Source: a virus
DNA length: 24,980 nucleotides
IMG/VR virus record: IMGVR_UViG_3300032736_000362
Location: 1 to 24,980 of that record
Reading direction: 5' to 3' (one strand)
Part shown: positions 1 through 7,086 of the stretch, in pieces
How positions within the stretch are numbered: the stretch's first letter is position 1
Layout of the letters: every line of letters begins with the position of its first letter
Notes under the pieces: model-generated
Databases searched by the model: none
Told to the model about the DNA's origin: nothing
What the model saw: only the letters and a program-made list of their open reading frames with translations
Translations under genes and position numbers: made by a program

Positions 1-1
1 A

Positions 2-43
2 ATATATAGTCTGTCCCTTGCATCGGGTCGATAGACTATATAT
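2..43. promoter_or_regulatory. Inverted-repeat operator candidate, copy 1
   Basis: An 11-bp arm ATATATAGTCT at 2-12 is matched exactly by its reverse complement at 33-43, about three helical turns away. The arms straddle the -35 box of the promoter at 18-46 and the right arm covers its -10 edge, so a bound protein would block RNA polymerase. The same arms recur at 844-882. The repeat is seen directly; the operator role is inferred. Confidence 0.65.
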
Positions 44-46
44 GAT
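18..46 (+). promoter_or_regulatory. Sigma70-like promoter P1
   Basis: TTGCAT (18-23) and TATGAT (41-46) are separated by 17 bases, close to the sigma70 consensus. The first gene starts 42 bases downstream at 88. The promoter lies inside the inverted repeat at 2-43 and should read the plus-strand small-gene operon. Confidence 0.65.
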
Positions 47-87
47 TGAACCAGACGCAAACGACAACCACCTTAAGGAAACGAATC

Positions 88-414
88 ATGACGAACAGCG
101 ATCTCACCGAAGCCATGTACGAAAAGATGATCAACTCCAGTGAGGTTATTCCGGTCTCCGATCTGACCGACACGATTCAGGAAATTGAGTTGGATCGTGG
201 CCAGGAGTTCTCCTTGGCCGAAATCTACAGGTCGCACTACTCCGCTGCCGATCGTCTCATCGACTCCCTGATTGGCAATGAATACGACACTCCAGAATTC
301 TCGGACAGTGAGAGGGACGCAAACATTCGCCTATGGGAATTGCAGCGTCCGTGCGAAGTGCGTCGCGCAAAAATACTGGCAGCAATCGAGCAGGTTGAGG
401 GGATGGCAAAGTGA
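88..414 (+). CDS. Unknown acidic 108-aa protein
   Basis: I do not recognise this family. The protein starts MTNSDLTEAM, is acidic and looks mostly alpha-helical, with a long C-terminal helix. I chose ATG 88 over an upstream TTG at 46, because AAGGAA at 75-80 sits seven bases before it and because 46 falls inside the promoter -10 box. It is the first gene after P1. Its stop overlaps a GTG at 411 (GTGA), but that downstream frame only becomes protein-like from 555. The leader closely resembles that of the gene at 937. By position it is probably an early or regulatory phage gene; nothing in the residues shows a function. Confidence 0.7.
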   Translation: MTNSDLTEAMYEKMINSSEVIPVSDLTDTIQEIELDRGQEFSLAEIYRSHYSAADRLIDSLIGNEYDTPEFSDSERDANIRLWELQRPCEVRRAKILAAIEQVEGMAK

Positions 415-474
415 GTCGCGAAGATCCCGCCTGCGGCCTTTCGGAGAATGAATCACCAACAGGAGCCCCAGAGC

Positions 475-606
475 ATGACGCCCCTGGACTACATCCAAAT
501 CACGCTGTCGGTCGCCGGACTGGCCTACAGCGTGCTCATCATGATCGGAACCCAATGGCCCGCCGCAAGAAATCCAAGCCCGCCAAGCCCACCACCAGCA
601 TCCTGA
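475..606 (+). CDS. Small single-TM peptide, 43 aa
   Basis: ATG 475 is preceded by AGGAG at 461-465 with nine bases of spacing. The product has one strongly hydrophobic stretch (residues about 6-25, YIQITLSVAGLAYSVLIMIG) followed by a proline-rich tail, so a single membrane span is likely. An in-frame ATG at 448 would add nine residues, but its SD sits too close. The 3' half overlaps the start of the gene at 555 in another frame. The function is unknown; a small membrane effector is possible. The frame could be fortuitous, but the SD and clean TM segment argue that it is real. Confidence 0.5.
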   Translation: MTPLDYIQITLSVAGLAYSVLIMIGTQWPAARNPSPPSPPPAS

Positions 607-803
607 CCAGCCAGCCGACCGAGTTGGTAGCGGCGATCCGGGAGCAGGTTGCCCGACGCCGGGTTGCGTCCGATGACCCAACGCTGTCGATCAGCGAGTG
701 GGTCGGCAATGCGTGCCTCGCCGGACTGGATGCCGATCTTGCCGCCACGGTGCCGGACAGGCTGCCGCGATGGGGTCGGCGAGCAGTCGAGAAACCAGCA
801 TGA
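555..803 (+). CDS. Basic RHH-like DNA-binding candidate, 82 aa
   Basis: The product begins with a lysine/arginine-rich MARRKKSKPAK, then a short strand-like TTSILTS, a helix TELVAAIREQVARR and a second helix SISEWVGNACLAGL. That strand-helix-helix order resembles ribbon-helix-helix (CopG/Arc-like) regulators, whose basic N-terminal arm and strand contact palindromic DNA. The same frame is open from a GTG at 411, but that stretch reads like the shadow of the 475-606 gene, so ATG 555 is preferred despite a weak SD. It sits between the two inverted-repeat promoters, where an autorepressor would be expected. The family call is tentative. Confidence 0.5.
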   Translation: MARRKKSKPAKPTTSILTSQPTELVAAIREQVARRRVASDDPTLSISEWVGNACLAGLDADLAATVPDRLPRWGRRAVEKPA

Positions 804-843
804 TTCCCGCTGTTTCCAGCGATTCCGAATAATCTTCAGAATC

Positions 844-882
844 TATATAGTCTATCCATTGACCCTGTCGTTAGACTATATA
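844..882. promoter_or_regulatory. Inverted-repeat operator candidate, copy 2
   Basis: TATATAGTCTA at 844-854 is the exact reverse complement of 872-882, and the 10-bp core is identical to copy 1 at 2-43. The central sequence and arm spacing differ slightly, which points to selection on the arms. The right arm abuts the -10 of promoter P2. Confidence 0.65.
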
Positions 883-886
883 CAAT
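859..886 (+). promoter_or_regulatory. Sigma70-like promoter P2
   Basis: TTGACC (859-864) and TACAAT (881-886) are separated by 16 bases. The placement relative to the inverted repeat is the same as in P1. It should transcribe the genes from 937 onward. Confidence 0.6.
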
Positions 887-936
887 AGGACCAGTGAAGC
901 AACCAACTCCCCGAATATCAAGCAAGGAATTGAATC

Positions 937-1170
937 ATGACGACCACCACCAATGCCACGATCAGCCGAGCCTACCTCACCGGAAATTGCTACATGGTCC
1001 GCAAGGAATTAACAGCGGGCGGCTGGAAATTCGATGGCGAGCGCAAGCAGTTTTACAAGGATCGGGATTGGGAAGATGCCGCCGAGGCGGTCGGCTCGGC
1101 CCGTGCTGTCCCCGGAGTCCGCAATCGGGTCAAGGAAATCGGTGCCGAGATTGTCGCCTTGCCGCAGTAG
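937..1170 (+). CDS. Small GGW-motif protein, 77 aa
   Basis: ATG 937 follows AAGGAA (924-929) with seven bases of spacing. The core, GNCYMVRKELTAGGWKFDGE followed by RKQFYKD, resembles short domains in phage and plasmid proteins in which a 'Y-x-VK-x2-L-x2-GG-x-W-D' pattern precedes an aromatic strand. I cannot name a characterised family. The C-terminal half looks like a helix of about 30 residues. It is the first gene behind promoter P2, and its 5' leader duplicates that of the gene at 88, suggesting the two are co-regulated. Confidence 0.7.
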   Translation: MTTTTNATISRAYLTGNCYMVRKELTAGGWKFDGERKQFYKDRDWEDAAEAVGSARAVPGVRNRVKEIGAEIVALPQ

Positions 1171-1184
1171 TCCAGCTGTTCGCT

Positions 1185-1212
1185 CCGCTGTGAGAGCGGC
1201 CCCATTTGAAAC
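1185..1212 (+). repeat. Hairpin plus conserved leader motif, copy 1
   Basis: CCGCT (1185-1189) pairs with AGCGG (1195-1199) around GTGAG. This runs directly into CGGCCCCATTTGAAAC (1197-1212), which recurs almost unchanged at 1582-1596 before the next gene. No T-run follows, so it looks like an mRNA processing or translation element rather than a terminator. Confidence 0.4.
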
Positions 1213-1235
1213 TTACCACCACACAGGAGTGCATC

Positions 1236-1553
1236 ATGAAAGCAATCCCCCTCGATAGCCTCACGATTGATGGACGACGCGACTGCCAGCCCGGAGAGTG
1301 CCGCCTTGTCCGTCTGGTTGGCGATCAGTGGCAGGGAGTCACGCAGGTAGCGCTGCTCGGCTGGGATCGGAGCAAGATTGACCCCGCCCGACCAGACGTC
1401 AATCTCGGAGTTTATGCCTGCCGGCTGGGTGCGCACAGCGGTGGGTCTTGGCACCTGATTGTTGGCCCGGTCCCCGAGTCGATCCTGACTCTCGATCAAG
1501 CCGACGAGCTGGCCCTGAGTGACAGTCTTGGCGAGCCCGGATTGATTGCCTGA
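1236..1553 (+). CDS. Unknown 105-aa protein
   Basis: ATG 1236 is preceded by CAGGAG (1224-1229) at six bases, so it is preferred over the TTG at 1206. The protein (MKAIPLDSLTIDGRRD...) is rich in predicted beta-strand, with several tryptophans and two cysteines before a helical acidic C-terminus (ILTLDQADELALSDSL). I do not recognise it. It sits in the P2 operon with a hairpin leader before it and a similar one after it. The large open frame on the opposite strand over this region has no SD and is treated as a shadow. Confidence 0.6.
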   Translation: MKAIPLDSLTIDGRRDCQPGECRLVRLVGDQWQGVTQVALLGWDRSKIDPARPDVNLGVYACRLGAHSGGSWHLIVGPVPESILTLDQADELALSDSLGEPGLIA

Positions 1554-1566
1554 CCACCCACCCTTT

Positions 1567-1596
1567 CCGGGCACGGACACCCGGCCCCATTGAAAC
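1567..1596 (+). repeat. Hairpin plus conserved leader motif, copy 2
   Basis: CCGGG (1567-1571) pairs with CCCGG (1580-1584) and runs into CGGCCCCATTGAAAC (1582-1596). The stem sequence differs from copy 1 but the architecture and 3' motif are the same. It lies between the stop at 1553 and the SD of the gene at 1615. Confidence 0.4.
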
Positions 1597-1614
1597 CCTC
1601 AAACGGAGTACAGC

Positions 1615-1902
1615 ATGATCAACATGACACCGGAACGATGCATAGATCTATTGTCGCATGACACCGATCCGCGAGTGGATTTCGTCACCAATCCCGAGGA
1701 GTCGGCCAGACTCCATCGGTGGTGGCGAGAGGAGCGACTGCCGCTCGACAAAGTCATCGCATGTGGTCGCAATGCGGCTACACTGCCGGGCTACGATGAG
1801 CCGAATCCGTACGGCAGGGGGATGCGATGGGAAGATCCGATCCTGGCTGCGTGCTGGGATCGTGGATACGCGGACGCCGCCCCCATTGAGGAGATTGACT
1901 GA
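1615..1902 (+). CDS. Unknown 95-aa protein
   Basis: ATG 1615 follows a CGGAG SD. The product is acidic and has a tryptophan-rich middle (RLHRWWREERLPLDKVIACGR) plus a C-terminal segment, RWEDPILAACWDRGYADA, that looks helical. I recognise no family. Its stop TGA (1900-1902) shares the A of the next gene's ATG, so the two are translationally coupled. It is probably an accessory phage protein of the P2 operon. Confidence 0.6.
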   Translation: MINMTPERCIDLLSHDTDPRVDFVTNPEESARLHRWWREERLPLDKVIACGRNAATLPGYDEPNPYGRGMRWEDPILAACWDRGYADAAPIEEID

Positions 1903-2069
1903 TGGATCAATCAAGCGTTACAAAACTGCTCTGCATAACAACGCCGATGCTCCAAGAGGCGATGGTGTCGATGCAGGGGATGCAGACACAGATTGTCCTT
2001 GCGACACTGCTGCAATCGCTGTTCGCCAAAGGAATTCTTGATATCTCGTGTGACAGATTTGCAACGTGA
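1902..2069 (+). CDS. Small coupled protein, 55 aa
   Basis: The gene starts at the ATG of a TGATG overlap with the 1615-1902 gene, which supports expression by re-initiation. The product MDQSSVTKLL... is methionine- and glutamine-rich with one long amphipathic helix (about residues 13-45, including MLQEAMVSMQGMQTQIVLAT) and two cysteines. No family is recognised. It is the last gene of the plus-strand block before the convergent junction. Confidence 0.55.
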   Translation: MDQSSVTKLLCITTPMLQEAMVSMQGMQTQIVLATLLQSLFAKGILDISCDRFAT

Positions 2070-2081
2070 GTCGATAATTCG

Positions 2082-2110
2082 CCGCGAAGAAAGCTGATAT
2101 CCTCTCGCGG
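2082..2110. terminator. Weak hairpin between convergent operons
   Basis: CCGCGA (2082-2087) pairs with TCGCGG (2105-2110) across a 17-base loop, between the end of the plus-strand operon and the end of the minus-strand morphogenesis operon. There is no clear T-run on either side, so intrinsic termination is only a possibility. Confidence 0.25.
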
Positions 2111-2123
2111 ATGTAGCCCACCA

Positions 2124-3653
2124 TCACACCGCTGGCGTGTAGTAGGACGACAGATTTCCCGCCACGTACAGGAACCCGTCAATCACCTCGATGGCGAAGG
2201 TCTGGGCTCCCCAGTTGTAGGACCAGACCAGGCTCCCAGACGGGTCATACTTCCGGGTCGTGCATTGCGTGGCGATGCGTGACGTGCCGACGCCGCCGCC
2301 CGGGTTGACACCGACAAGGTCTCCCGTAGTGTAGCAGTTTCCGTACGCGTCGAACGCCACGTCTACCACCAGACCGTAGCCGTGGTTCGCGCTCCAGATG
2401 ACGGAGCCCGACGAGTCGAGCAGCCTGGTCGTTTTGGCCCCAGCCCCTTGGCCGCCGCCGATCAGGATGTTGTCATTAGAGTCGACCGCCAGTGCGAAGA
2501 CGTGGCTCCCGTGCTCATAGCCCCAGAGCAGCGAGCCGGAGGGATCGTAGCAGCGGACCTCCGTGCCCGCGTTATTGGCCAGGGCGAAAATCACGTTCCC
2601 GCTGGAATCGAACGCGATGTCATAGACGGTGGCCGTGAAGGTGATGGTCCGAATTGCCGTCGAGCTGCCGATGGTGTAAGACTTGACCGCCGCGCCAGTG
2701 CTCGCCCATATTTTCCCGTCCGGGCCGATCTTGATGCCTAGGTTGTTCGCTGCCGTCGCGGTCGGGTTGGCAGCGATGACGATCCCATCGTAACCGATGA
2801 CGTCGAAACTGCTGTTGCCGGTCTGCGCGACGATGTTGGTGTCGTCGACGGTCACACGAGCTCTGAACGTCCCGCCGCCCGTCACGTGGATCAACTTGAG
2901 CAGGTCGCCGTTCTCCGGATCGACCAGCCACATGTAACCGTTGTTGTTGCCCATGATCGCCACCAGGGTGTCGTTGCCGACCGCCATTTCCGTGACGCCG
3001 TATCCGGCGGTTGCATGGGCGAAAGCCCAGACCTGATCCCCGTTCAACGTCATCTTGCGGATATGAGCCGGGGAGCCGATCGAACCCCCGCCCGTGCGCG
3101 TGCTGCCCGCCGCAATTTTGATGACCGCCCAGCGTGGATTCGACCCGGCTTCGTAGTGGAGGATCTTGGCCGCGCCGCTGATGCCGCTTTTCAGCTTCGT
3201 CGCATCGGTCCGCAGCACGTCGCACCACTCATCGCCGTCGTCGTCGAACTCGATGCGCACAACGGCCATGCCGCTGACGATGGCCCGGCCAATGCCGCCA
3301 GCCAGGATCGGTTCCATGAGCACGACGAATTTTCCCTGGTGCTCCCCTTGTGGAACGACCCCGCTGAACGCTGGAGTCTCACAGAACGCGACGATGTTTT
3401 CGCTCGGCTGGAAAACGAAGTCTTCGATGCCCAAGATGTCGAACTGCGCCCGATCCGCCCCGGAGTCATTCCGGATCAACACGATGCCCGTGTTGCGGGG
3501 ATCAGGCCGCACGCTGCCCTCTCCGCTCCGCGCCCGCTGGCCGCGAATCCACTGGAGGCCTTCCAACATCTCATTCCAGACGGTCGCCGGAATGCCCAGC
3601 GGTTGGCCGGAGATGGCAATTTTATTCTTGTCGCCGCCTGCGGTGCCGCTCAT
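2124..3653 (-). CDS. Beta-propeller tail tip / receptor-binding candidate
   Basis: This 509-aa protein is the last gene of the tail block, where receptor-binding proteins usually sit. Residues 1 to about 190 form a domain with no obvious repeats, probably the attachment to the tail. From about 195 onward the sequence is a run of 40-50-residue beta repeats with phrases such as YDPSGSLLWGYEHG, VYDIAFDSSGNVIFALA and ALAVDSNDNILIGGG. This is the pattern of NHL/PQQ-like or SBBP-type propeller blades. ATG 3653 overlaps the previous stop (ATGA). Host recognition is inferred from position and fold; an enzymatic role is not excluded, but no catalytic motif stands out. Confidence 0.7.
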   Translation of the reverse strand: MSGTAGGDKNKIAISGQPLGIPATVWNEMLEGLQWIRGQRARSGEGSVRPDPRNTGIVLIRNDSGADRAQFDILGIEDFVFQPSENIVAFCETPAFSGVVPQGEHQGKFVVLMEPILAGGIGRAIVSGMAVVRIEFDDDGDEWCDVLRTDATKLKSGISGAAKILHYEAGSNPRWAVIKIAAGSTRTGGGSIGSPAHIRKMTLNGDQVWAFAHATAGYGVTEMAVGNDTLVAIMGNNNGYMWLVDPENGDLLKLIHVTGGGTFRARVTVDDTNIVAQTGNSSFDVIGYDGIVIAANPTATAANNLGIKIGPDGKIWASTGAAVKSYTIGSSTAIRTITFTATVYDIAFDSSGNVIFALANNAGTEVRCYDPSGSLLWGYEHGSHVFALAVDSNDNILIGGGQGAGAKTTRLLDSSGSVIWSANHGYGLVVDVAFDAYGNCYTTGDLVGVNPGGGVGTSRIATQCTTRKYDPSGSLVWSYNWGAQTFAIEVIDGFLYVAGNLSSYYTPAV

Positions 3654-4762
3654 GTCGTGCCGATGCCGATCGTGGAAAAGTTGGCCGAGTCGTAGACCGT
3701 TTCAACGTAGACCGCCAGCGGTTTGCGGACGATGCTTTTGGCAATGGTGTCCTCGGCCTCGGAATACCGGACCCACACATATTGCCAGCCGGTCTTGGCG
3801 ATGCCGGTGAACTGGCCGATCGTCAGACTCGCCTGATTCTGCCGTGCCGCGAACTTGTAGCTGATCTCCCAATCCTCGGCCCCGCGCTGGCCTCCCGACG
3901 CGCCCAGAAATATCACCTCTCCCGCAGCGAACCCCTTGAACGTGGCGTTGTTGGTCTTGCCCGCCGCCGCGAACAGTGCCAGCTTGTAAGCACCGGTGAC
4001 TGAGGCGACTGGTAAATAATGGGTCTCGGAGAACGCGAACGTCGGCTGGAAGATGTCCACGCCGTTGACTGAATCCTTCGTGACGCCGATTGCCCCGCCG
4101 AAATCGGGAGCAGTTCCGCCAGGTGAGGTGACCGCGACGCTGAGGGTCTGGGTGTCCGCCCCGCCGCCGTCAGTCGCGCCCCCGACAACAGTGAAAGTTA
4201 TCGCCGAGCTGGGCGCAATCAATAAGAGTTCCGTCCCCATGTCGTAGGCGACGATTCCATCGGGTTGCGTAGCATTCCAGTCCGCCGTCAGGCCCGCAAC
4301 CACATTGGCGACCGTCGCGACCGTGGCGGTAAATGTGGCCACGAATGCGCCGTAGGTCAGCGTGAAAATGTCGCCGATTTCTACGTTGGCGGGGATGACG
4401 CTGGTGACTTGTGATGTCGAGTATTTCGTAGTGCCGAGCGACTGCGTTACATGACTCTGCTCTGTGCCAATCTCGAATTGATAGCTGTGCTCGCCTGTTT
4501 GTTTGGGATCCTGCTTGACCGCGTTGCCGTAGCTCGCAACGGCCTTCCAGAGATTCCAGTCTTCGTAGGTGACGTTGAGGGTCTTGAGGAGCAGCGTGCA
4601 CGCTCCATCCGGGGAGAATGTTGCCGCCACTGCCGCTACGAATTCCGCACCGACGTCTGCGTGATCCATGCTCCCTTGGGCGAACCAGATGGTTTCCCCG
4701 GTCGGGTTTTCGCCCAAATTGAACGTGCGCGATTCGACAGATTCGTAGACGAGGATGCTCAC
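3650..4762 (-). CDS. Distal tail / baseplate protein candidate
   Basis: This 370-aa, strand-rich protein sits directly after the tape measure gene, the usual place for the distal tail protein. It starts at GTG 4762, overlapping the tape measure stop (GTGA). Residues about 1-117 and 216-370 look like one domain. Between them, about 118-215 is a threonine/valine/alanine-rich segment (IFTLTYGAFVATFTATVATV onward) with the look of an inserted immunoglobulin- or BACON-like beta domain. Its C-terminal part includes WQYVWVRYSEAEDTIAKSIV. No family was recognised; the role comes from synteny. Confidence 0.6.
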   Translation of the reverse strand: MSILVYESVESRTFNLGENPTGETIWFAQGSMDHADVGAEFVAAVAATFSPDGACTLLLKTLNVTYEDWNLWKAVASYGNAVKQDPKQTGEHSYQFEIGTEQSHVTQSLGTTKYSTSQVTSVIPANVEIGDIFTLTYGAFVATFTATVATVANVVAGLTADWNATQPDGIVAYDMGTELLLIAPSSAITFTVVGGATDGGGADTQTLSVAVTSPGGTAPDFGGAIGVTKDSVNGVDIFQPTFAFSETHYLPVASVTGAYKLALFAAAGKTNNATFKGFAAGEVIFLGASGGQRGAEDWEISYKFAARQNQASLTIGQFTGIAKTGWQYVWVRYSEAEDTIAKSIVRKPLAVYVETVYDSANFSTIGIGTT

Positions 4763-6744
4763 GTAAACACGCTCCCACCATTCTTGGAGTAATTCACAAG
4801 CTGACCGACACCCTTCGCGGTTTTCTCGCTCGCTGCCGCAACTCTATCGATCGGGCCAGTGCTCCCCAGCGACCGTGACGCGTTCGCCCCGAATGTCCCG
4901 CTGACCGCTGTTTTCGTGAGCGCCTGAGAGAACGCCGCGTTTGTGCCGTCAGGCCCGCCCGGTACTTTCTTCTTGGCTTCCTCTTCGGCCTTGCGCTTGG
5001 CTTCCGCTGCTGCATCCTGGGCTCCTTTCAGGTCGCTGAATGCCGCATCCCGCTTGGCCAGTGATGCCGCATTGCTGGCCCGCCGATCCTTGTACCGCTG
5101 ATCCTGCGCCCGGCCCGCGTCTTCATCCAGGATTCCCCTCGCGCCGGTGCGATTCGATTCCACCCCGGCCAGGTCGCTGTTCTTCTTCTTCGTGATCGCT
5201 TCCAGCTTGTCGGCAGTTTCCTTGCCGTAGCTGCCTGCGATGTTCTTCTTGATCTGGGTGAAGTCTAGCCCCAGATCAATTCCGGTGATCTCCTTCAGGG
5301 CATTCGCGATCATCTCGACGTTGCCGATTACCAGCATGCTGGCCGCAACGAAGCTGTCAGAAAACGACGACGTGAACCCGACCCAGAGGGTGCTGAAACC
5401 GGAAGTGAAGTTGATGATTGCGGTGTCGATGGCCGCGAAAATATCAATGACCACTTTCGAGATTTCGGTCTGTATCCCGATCCACACATCGACCGCCGCC
5501 CCGGCCCAGTCGTTCCAGATCTCGTTCAACGCATGCACGCCCGACGTCCAGGCAACCATCAGCCCGGCCCACAGCACCTTAGCGGCGAGTGTGATATCCC
5601 CGGCTGCGAGCGCGTCGCTAATGCCGCCGATGATGCCCCCCACGAATTCCTTGAGCTGGCCGAACACATCCATCACGAGACTTGCCGCCTGAGATCCCAC
5701 CCCTGAGAAGTACAGGAACGCCGCGCCTGCAGCCGTGAGCGCGACGAGCACCAGGCCGAGCGGAGAAATCAGGAATCCGACTACGCCTACGATGGCCGAG
5801 AATGCCGTCGCGAGCCCGCCAGCGATTGCGACCAGACCGCTCGCCACAGCACCCACGCCCACGATAGCCGTCCCGATTGCCACGATTGCCGCGCCTGCAG
5901 CCGCCACAGCCATAGCAATTTTGAATGCAGTGACGATCAGTTCCCGGTTATTGCTGATCCACTTCGCGACCACAGAAACACCCTCGGTGATCCGCTTCGC
6001 CAAGTCGGTAATGACCGGTGCAACAGCGCTGCCGATGTTCGTGGCGAGCGACTTGAACACGCTCTGGAGGGTCGCGATTGATCCGCTCAGCTCCACGCCG
6101 GCCGCTACCTCAGCGTCAGACAATGCGGGAACCAGTCGTTGAGCTTCCAGCCGCATTGCTGCCAGTCCCGCCGAGCCATTTTTGAGCATCGGCAACAGGT
6201 CTATGCCGCCCAACAGCTTCGACGCGATCGCGGCCTTTTCGGCGGGATTCTTGATCTTCGTCAGCCCGTCCGCGATGGCCGCGAGTTGCTTGTCCGGCGA
6301 CATGGTCTGCAACGTCCGCCAGGACAATCCCACCTTGGCGAAGGCGTCAATGGAATCTTGAGATCCACTCGCCGCGCTGGCCAGGGCCGAGCCGATCCCC
6401 TTCACGCCCGCTTCGACTTGCTGCCCGGAACCGCCGACCTTTTCCGCCGCAAACGAGAGTTCGGAGAACGCCTTGACGCTCAGTCCGGTCTGATCTTTGA
6501 CCGTTGAGAGTTCGACCGCCGTTGCCGCGAACGATGCCGCCATCGCTCCGAATGCCCCTACGGCAGCCAGACCGGTTCCCAGAATCGCGGTCCCCACCCC
6601 GGCGACTTTCTGACCGGCCTGAGTGACGCCCTTGCCCCACTTGTCGATCATCTTCCCGGCGACGCGCAGCCCCTTCAGGAGCTTCGTTGAATCGGCGTAG
6701 AGTTCGACGAATGCCCCGCCCGCGCGAACATTGGATGCACCCAT
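4759..6744 (-). CDS. Tape measure protein
   Basis: At 661 aa this is the second longest product in the tail block. It has the tape measure composition: alanine/glycine-rich helices, a long hydrophobic centre (about 275-360, including AVAAAGAAIVAIGTAIVGVG) and a charged coiled-coil C-terminus (KRKAEEEAKKKVPGG). The N-terminal part carries the minor-tail pattern (TVKDQTGLSVKAFSELSFAA; IADGLTKIKNPAEKAAIASK). It lies just after the tail assembly chaperone, as in lambda. From the general rule of about 1.5 angstrom per residue it would specify a tail near 100 nm (inference). ATG 6744 starts 21 bases after the chaperone extension's stop. Confidence 0.9.
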   Translation of the reverse strand: MGASNVRAGGAFVELYADSTKLLKGLRVAGKMIDKWGKGVTQAGQKVAGVGTAILGTGLAAVGAFGAMAASFAATAVELSTVKDQTGLSVKAFSELSFAAEKVGGSGQQVEAGVKGIGSALASAASGSQDSIDAFAKVGLSWRTLQTMSPDKQLAAIADGLTKIKNPAEKAAIASKLLGGIDLLPMLKNGSAGLAAMRLEAQRLVPALSDAEVAAGVELSGSIATLQSVFKSLATNIGSAVAPVITDLAKRITEGVSVVAKWISNNRELIVTAFKIAMAVAAAGAAIVAIGTAIVGVGAVASGLVAIAGGLATAFSAIVGVVGFLISPLGLVLVALTAAGAAFLYFSGVGSQAASLVMDVFGQLKEFVGGIIGGISDALAAGDITLAAKVLWAGLMVAWTSGVHALNEIWNDWAGAAVDVWIGIQTEISKVVIDIFAAIDTAIINFTSGFSTLWVGFTSSFSDSFVAASMLVIGNVEMIANALKEITGIDLGLDFTQIKKNIAGSYGKETADKLEAITKKKNSDLAGVESNRTGARGILDEDAGRAQDQRYKDRRASNAASLAKRDAAFSDLKGAQDAAAEAKRKAEEEAKKKVPGGPDGTNAAFSQALTKTAVSGTFGANASRSLGSTGPIDRVAAASEKTAKGVGQLVNYSKNGGSVFT

Positions 6745-6765
6745 GATTGCCGCTCACTTTCCCGC

Positions 6766-7086
6766 CTACGCGATCTCACTCATCTTGGCGACGATGCCCG
6801 ACATGCCAGCTCGTTGCGGACTGCCCGCCCCTGATTGCGGCAGATAAGCCCGGAAGAAACTGGGCGCGAACATCTCCGGTGTGGCTGCCTTGCTCCCTTC
6901 CCCCCGGTTCGCGTTGTAGAGCATGGCCAACAGATTGCTGGTGTGCTCCCACGCCCCTTCGTAGCGATGCCAGAGTTGGCGCAGCGTCAGGGGGCCGACG
7001 TCGGCGATTCCGGCAACCCCGGCAAGGTGGTCAATAAGTTCCCAGAGGTCTGGGCCGTCTTCAGTTTGGACACCAGCTCCAGCATC
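6766..7086 (-). CDS. -1 frame extension of tail assembly chaperone
   Basis: The -1 frame relative to the chaperone at 6987-7508 is open from 7227 to the TAG at 6766. It contains no ATG, GTG or TTG until deep inside, so it needs ribosomal frameshifting. Its sequence is protein-like, with LTLRQLWHRYEGAWEHTSNL, then LLAMLYNANRGEG, then PEMFAPSFF. This matches the style of second tail-chaperone ORFs in which a 'W-x-HT' helix precedes an 'N-x-NR' segment. Slippage on the G-run at 7086-7090 (CGG GGG ATG to GGG GAT) or on T-TTT-TTC at 7212-7218 would give a fusion of about 247 aa, comparable to lambda gpG-T. Confidence 0.7.
   Translation of the reverse strand, partial: DAGAGVQTEDGPDLWELIDHLAGVAGIADVGPLTLRQLWHRYEGAWEHTSNLLAMLYNANRGEGSKAATPEMFAPSFFRAYLPQSGAGSPQRAGMSGIVAKMSEIA

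Noticed and set aside
411-554. GTG start at 411 for the basic protein
   Set aside because: The GTGA overlap is attractive, but residues encoded before 555 look like shadow of the 475-606 peptide; ATG 555 fits the domain better.
1053-1580. Minus-strand 175-aa ORF opposite the small plus-strand genes
   Set aside because: No SD or recognisable motifs, and it runs antisense to two plus-strand genes with good SDs.
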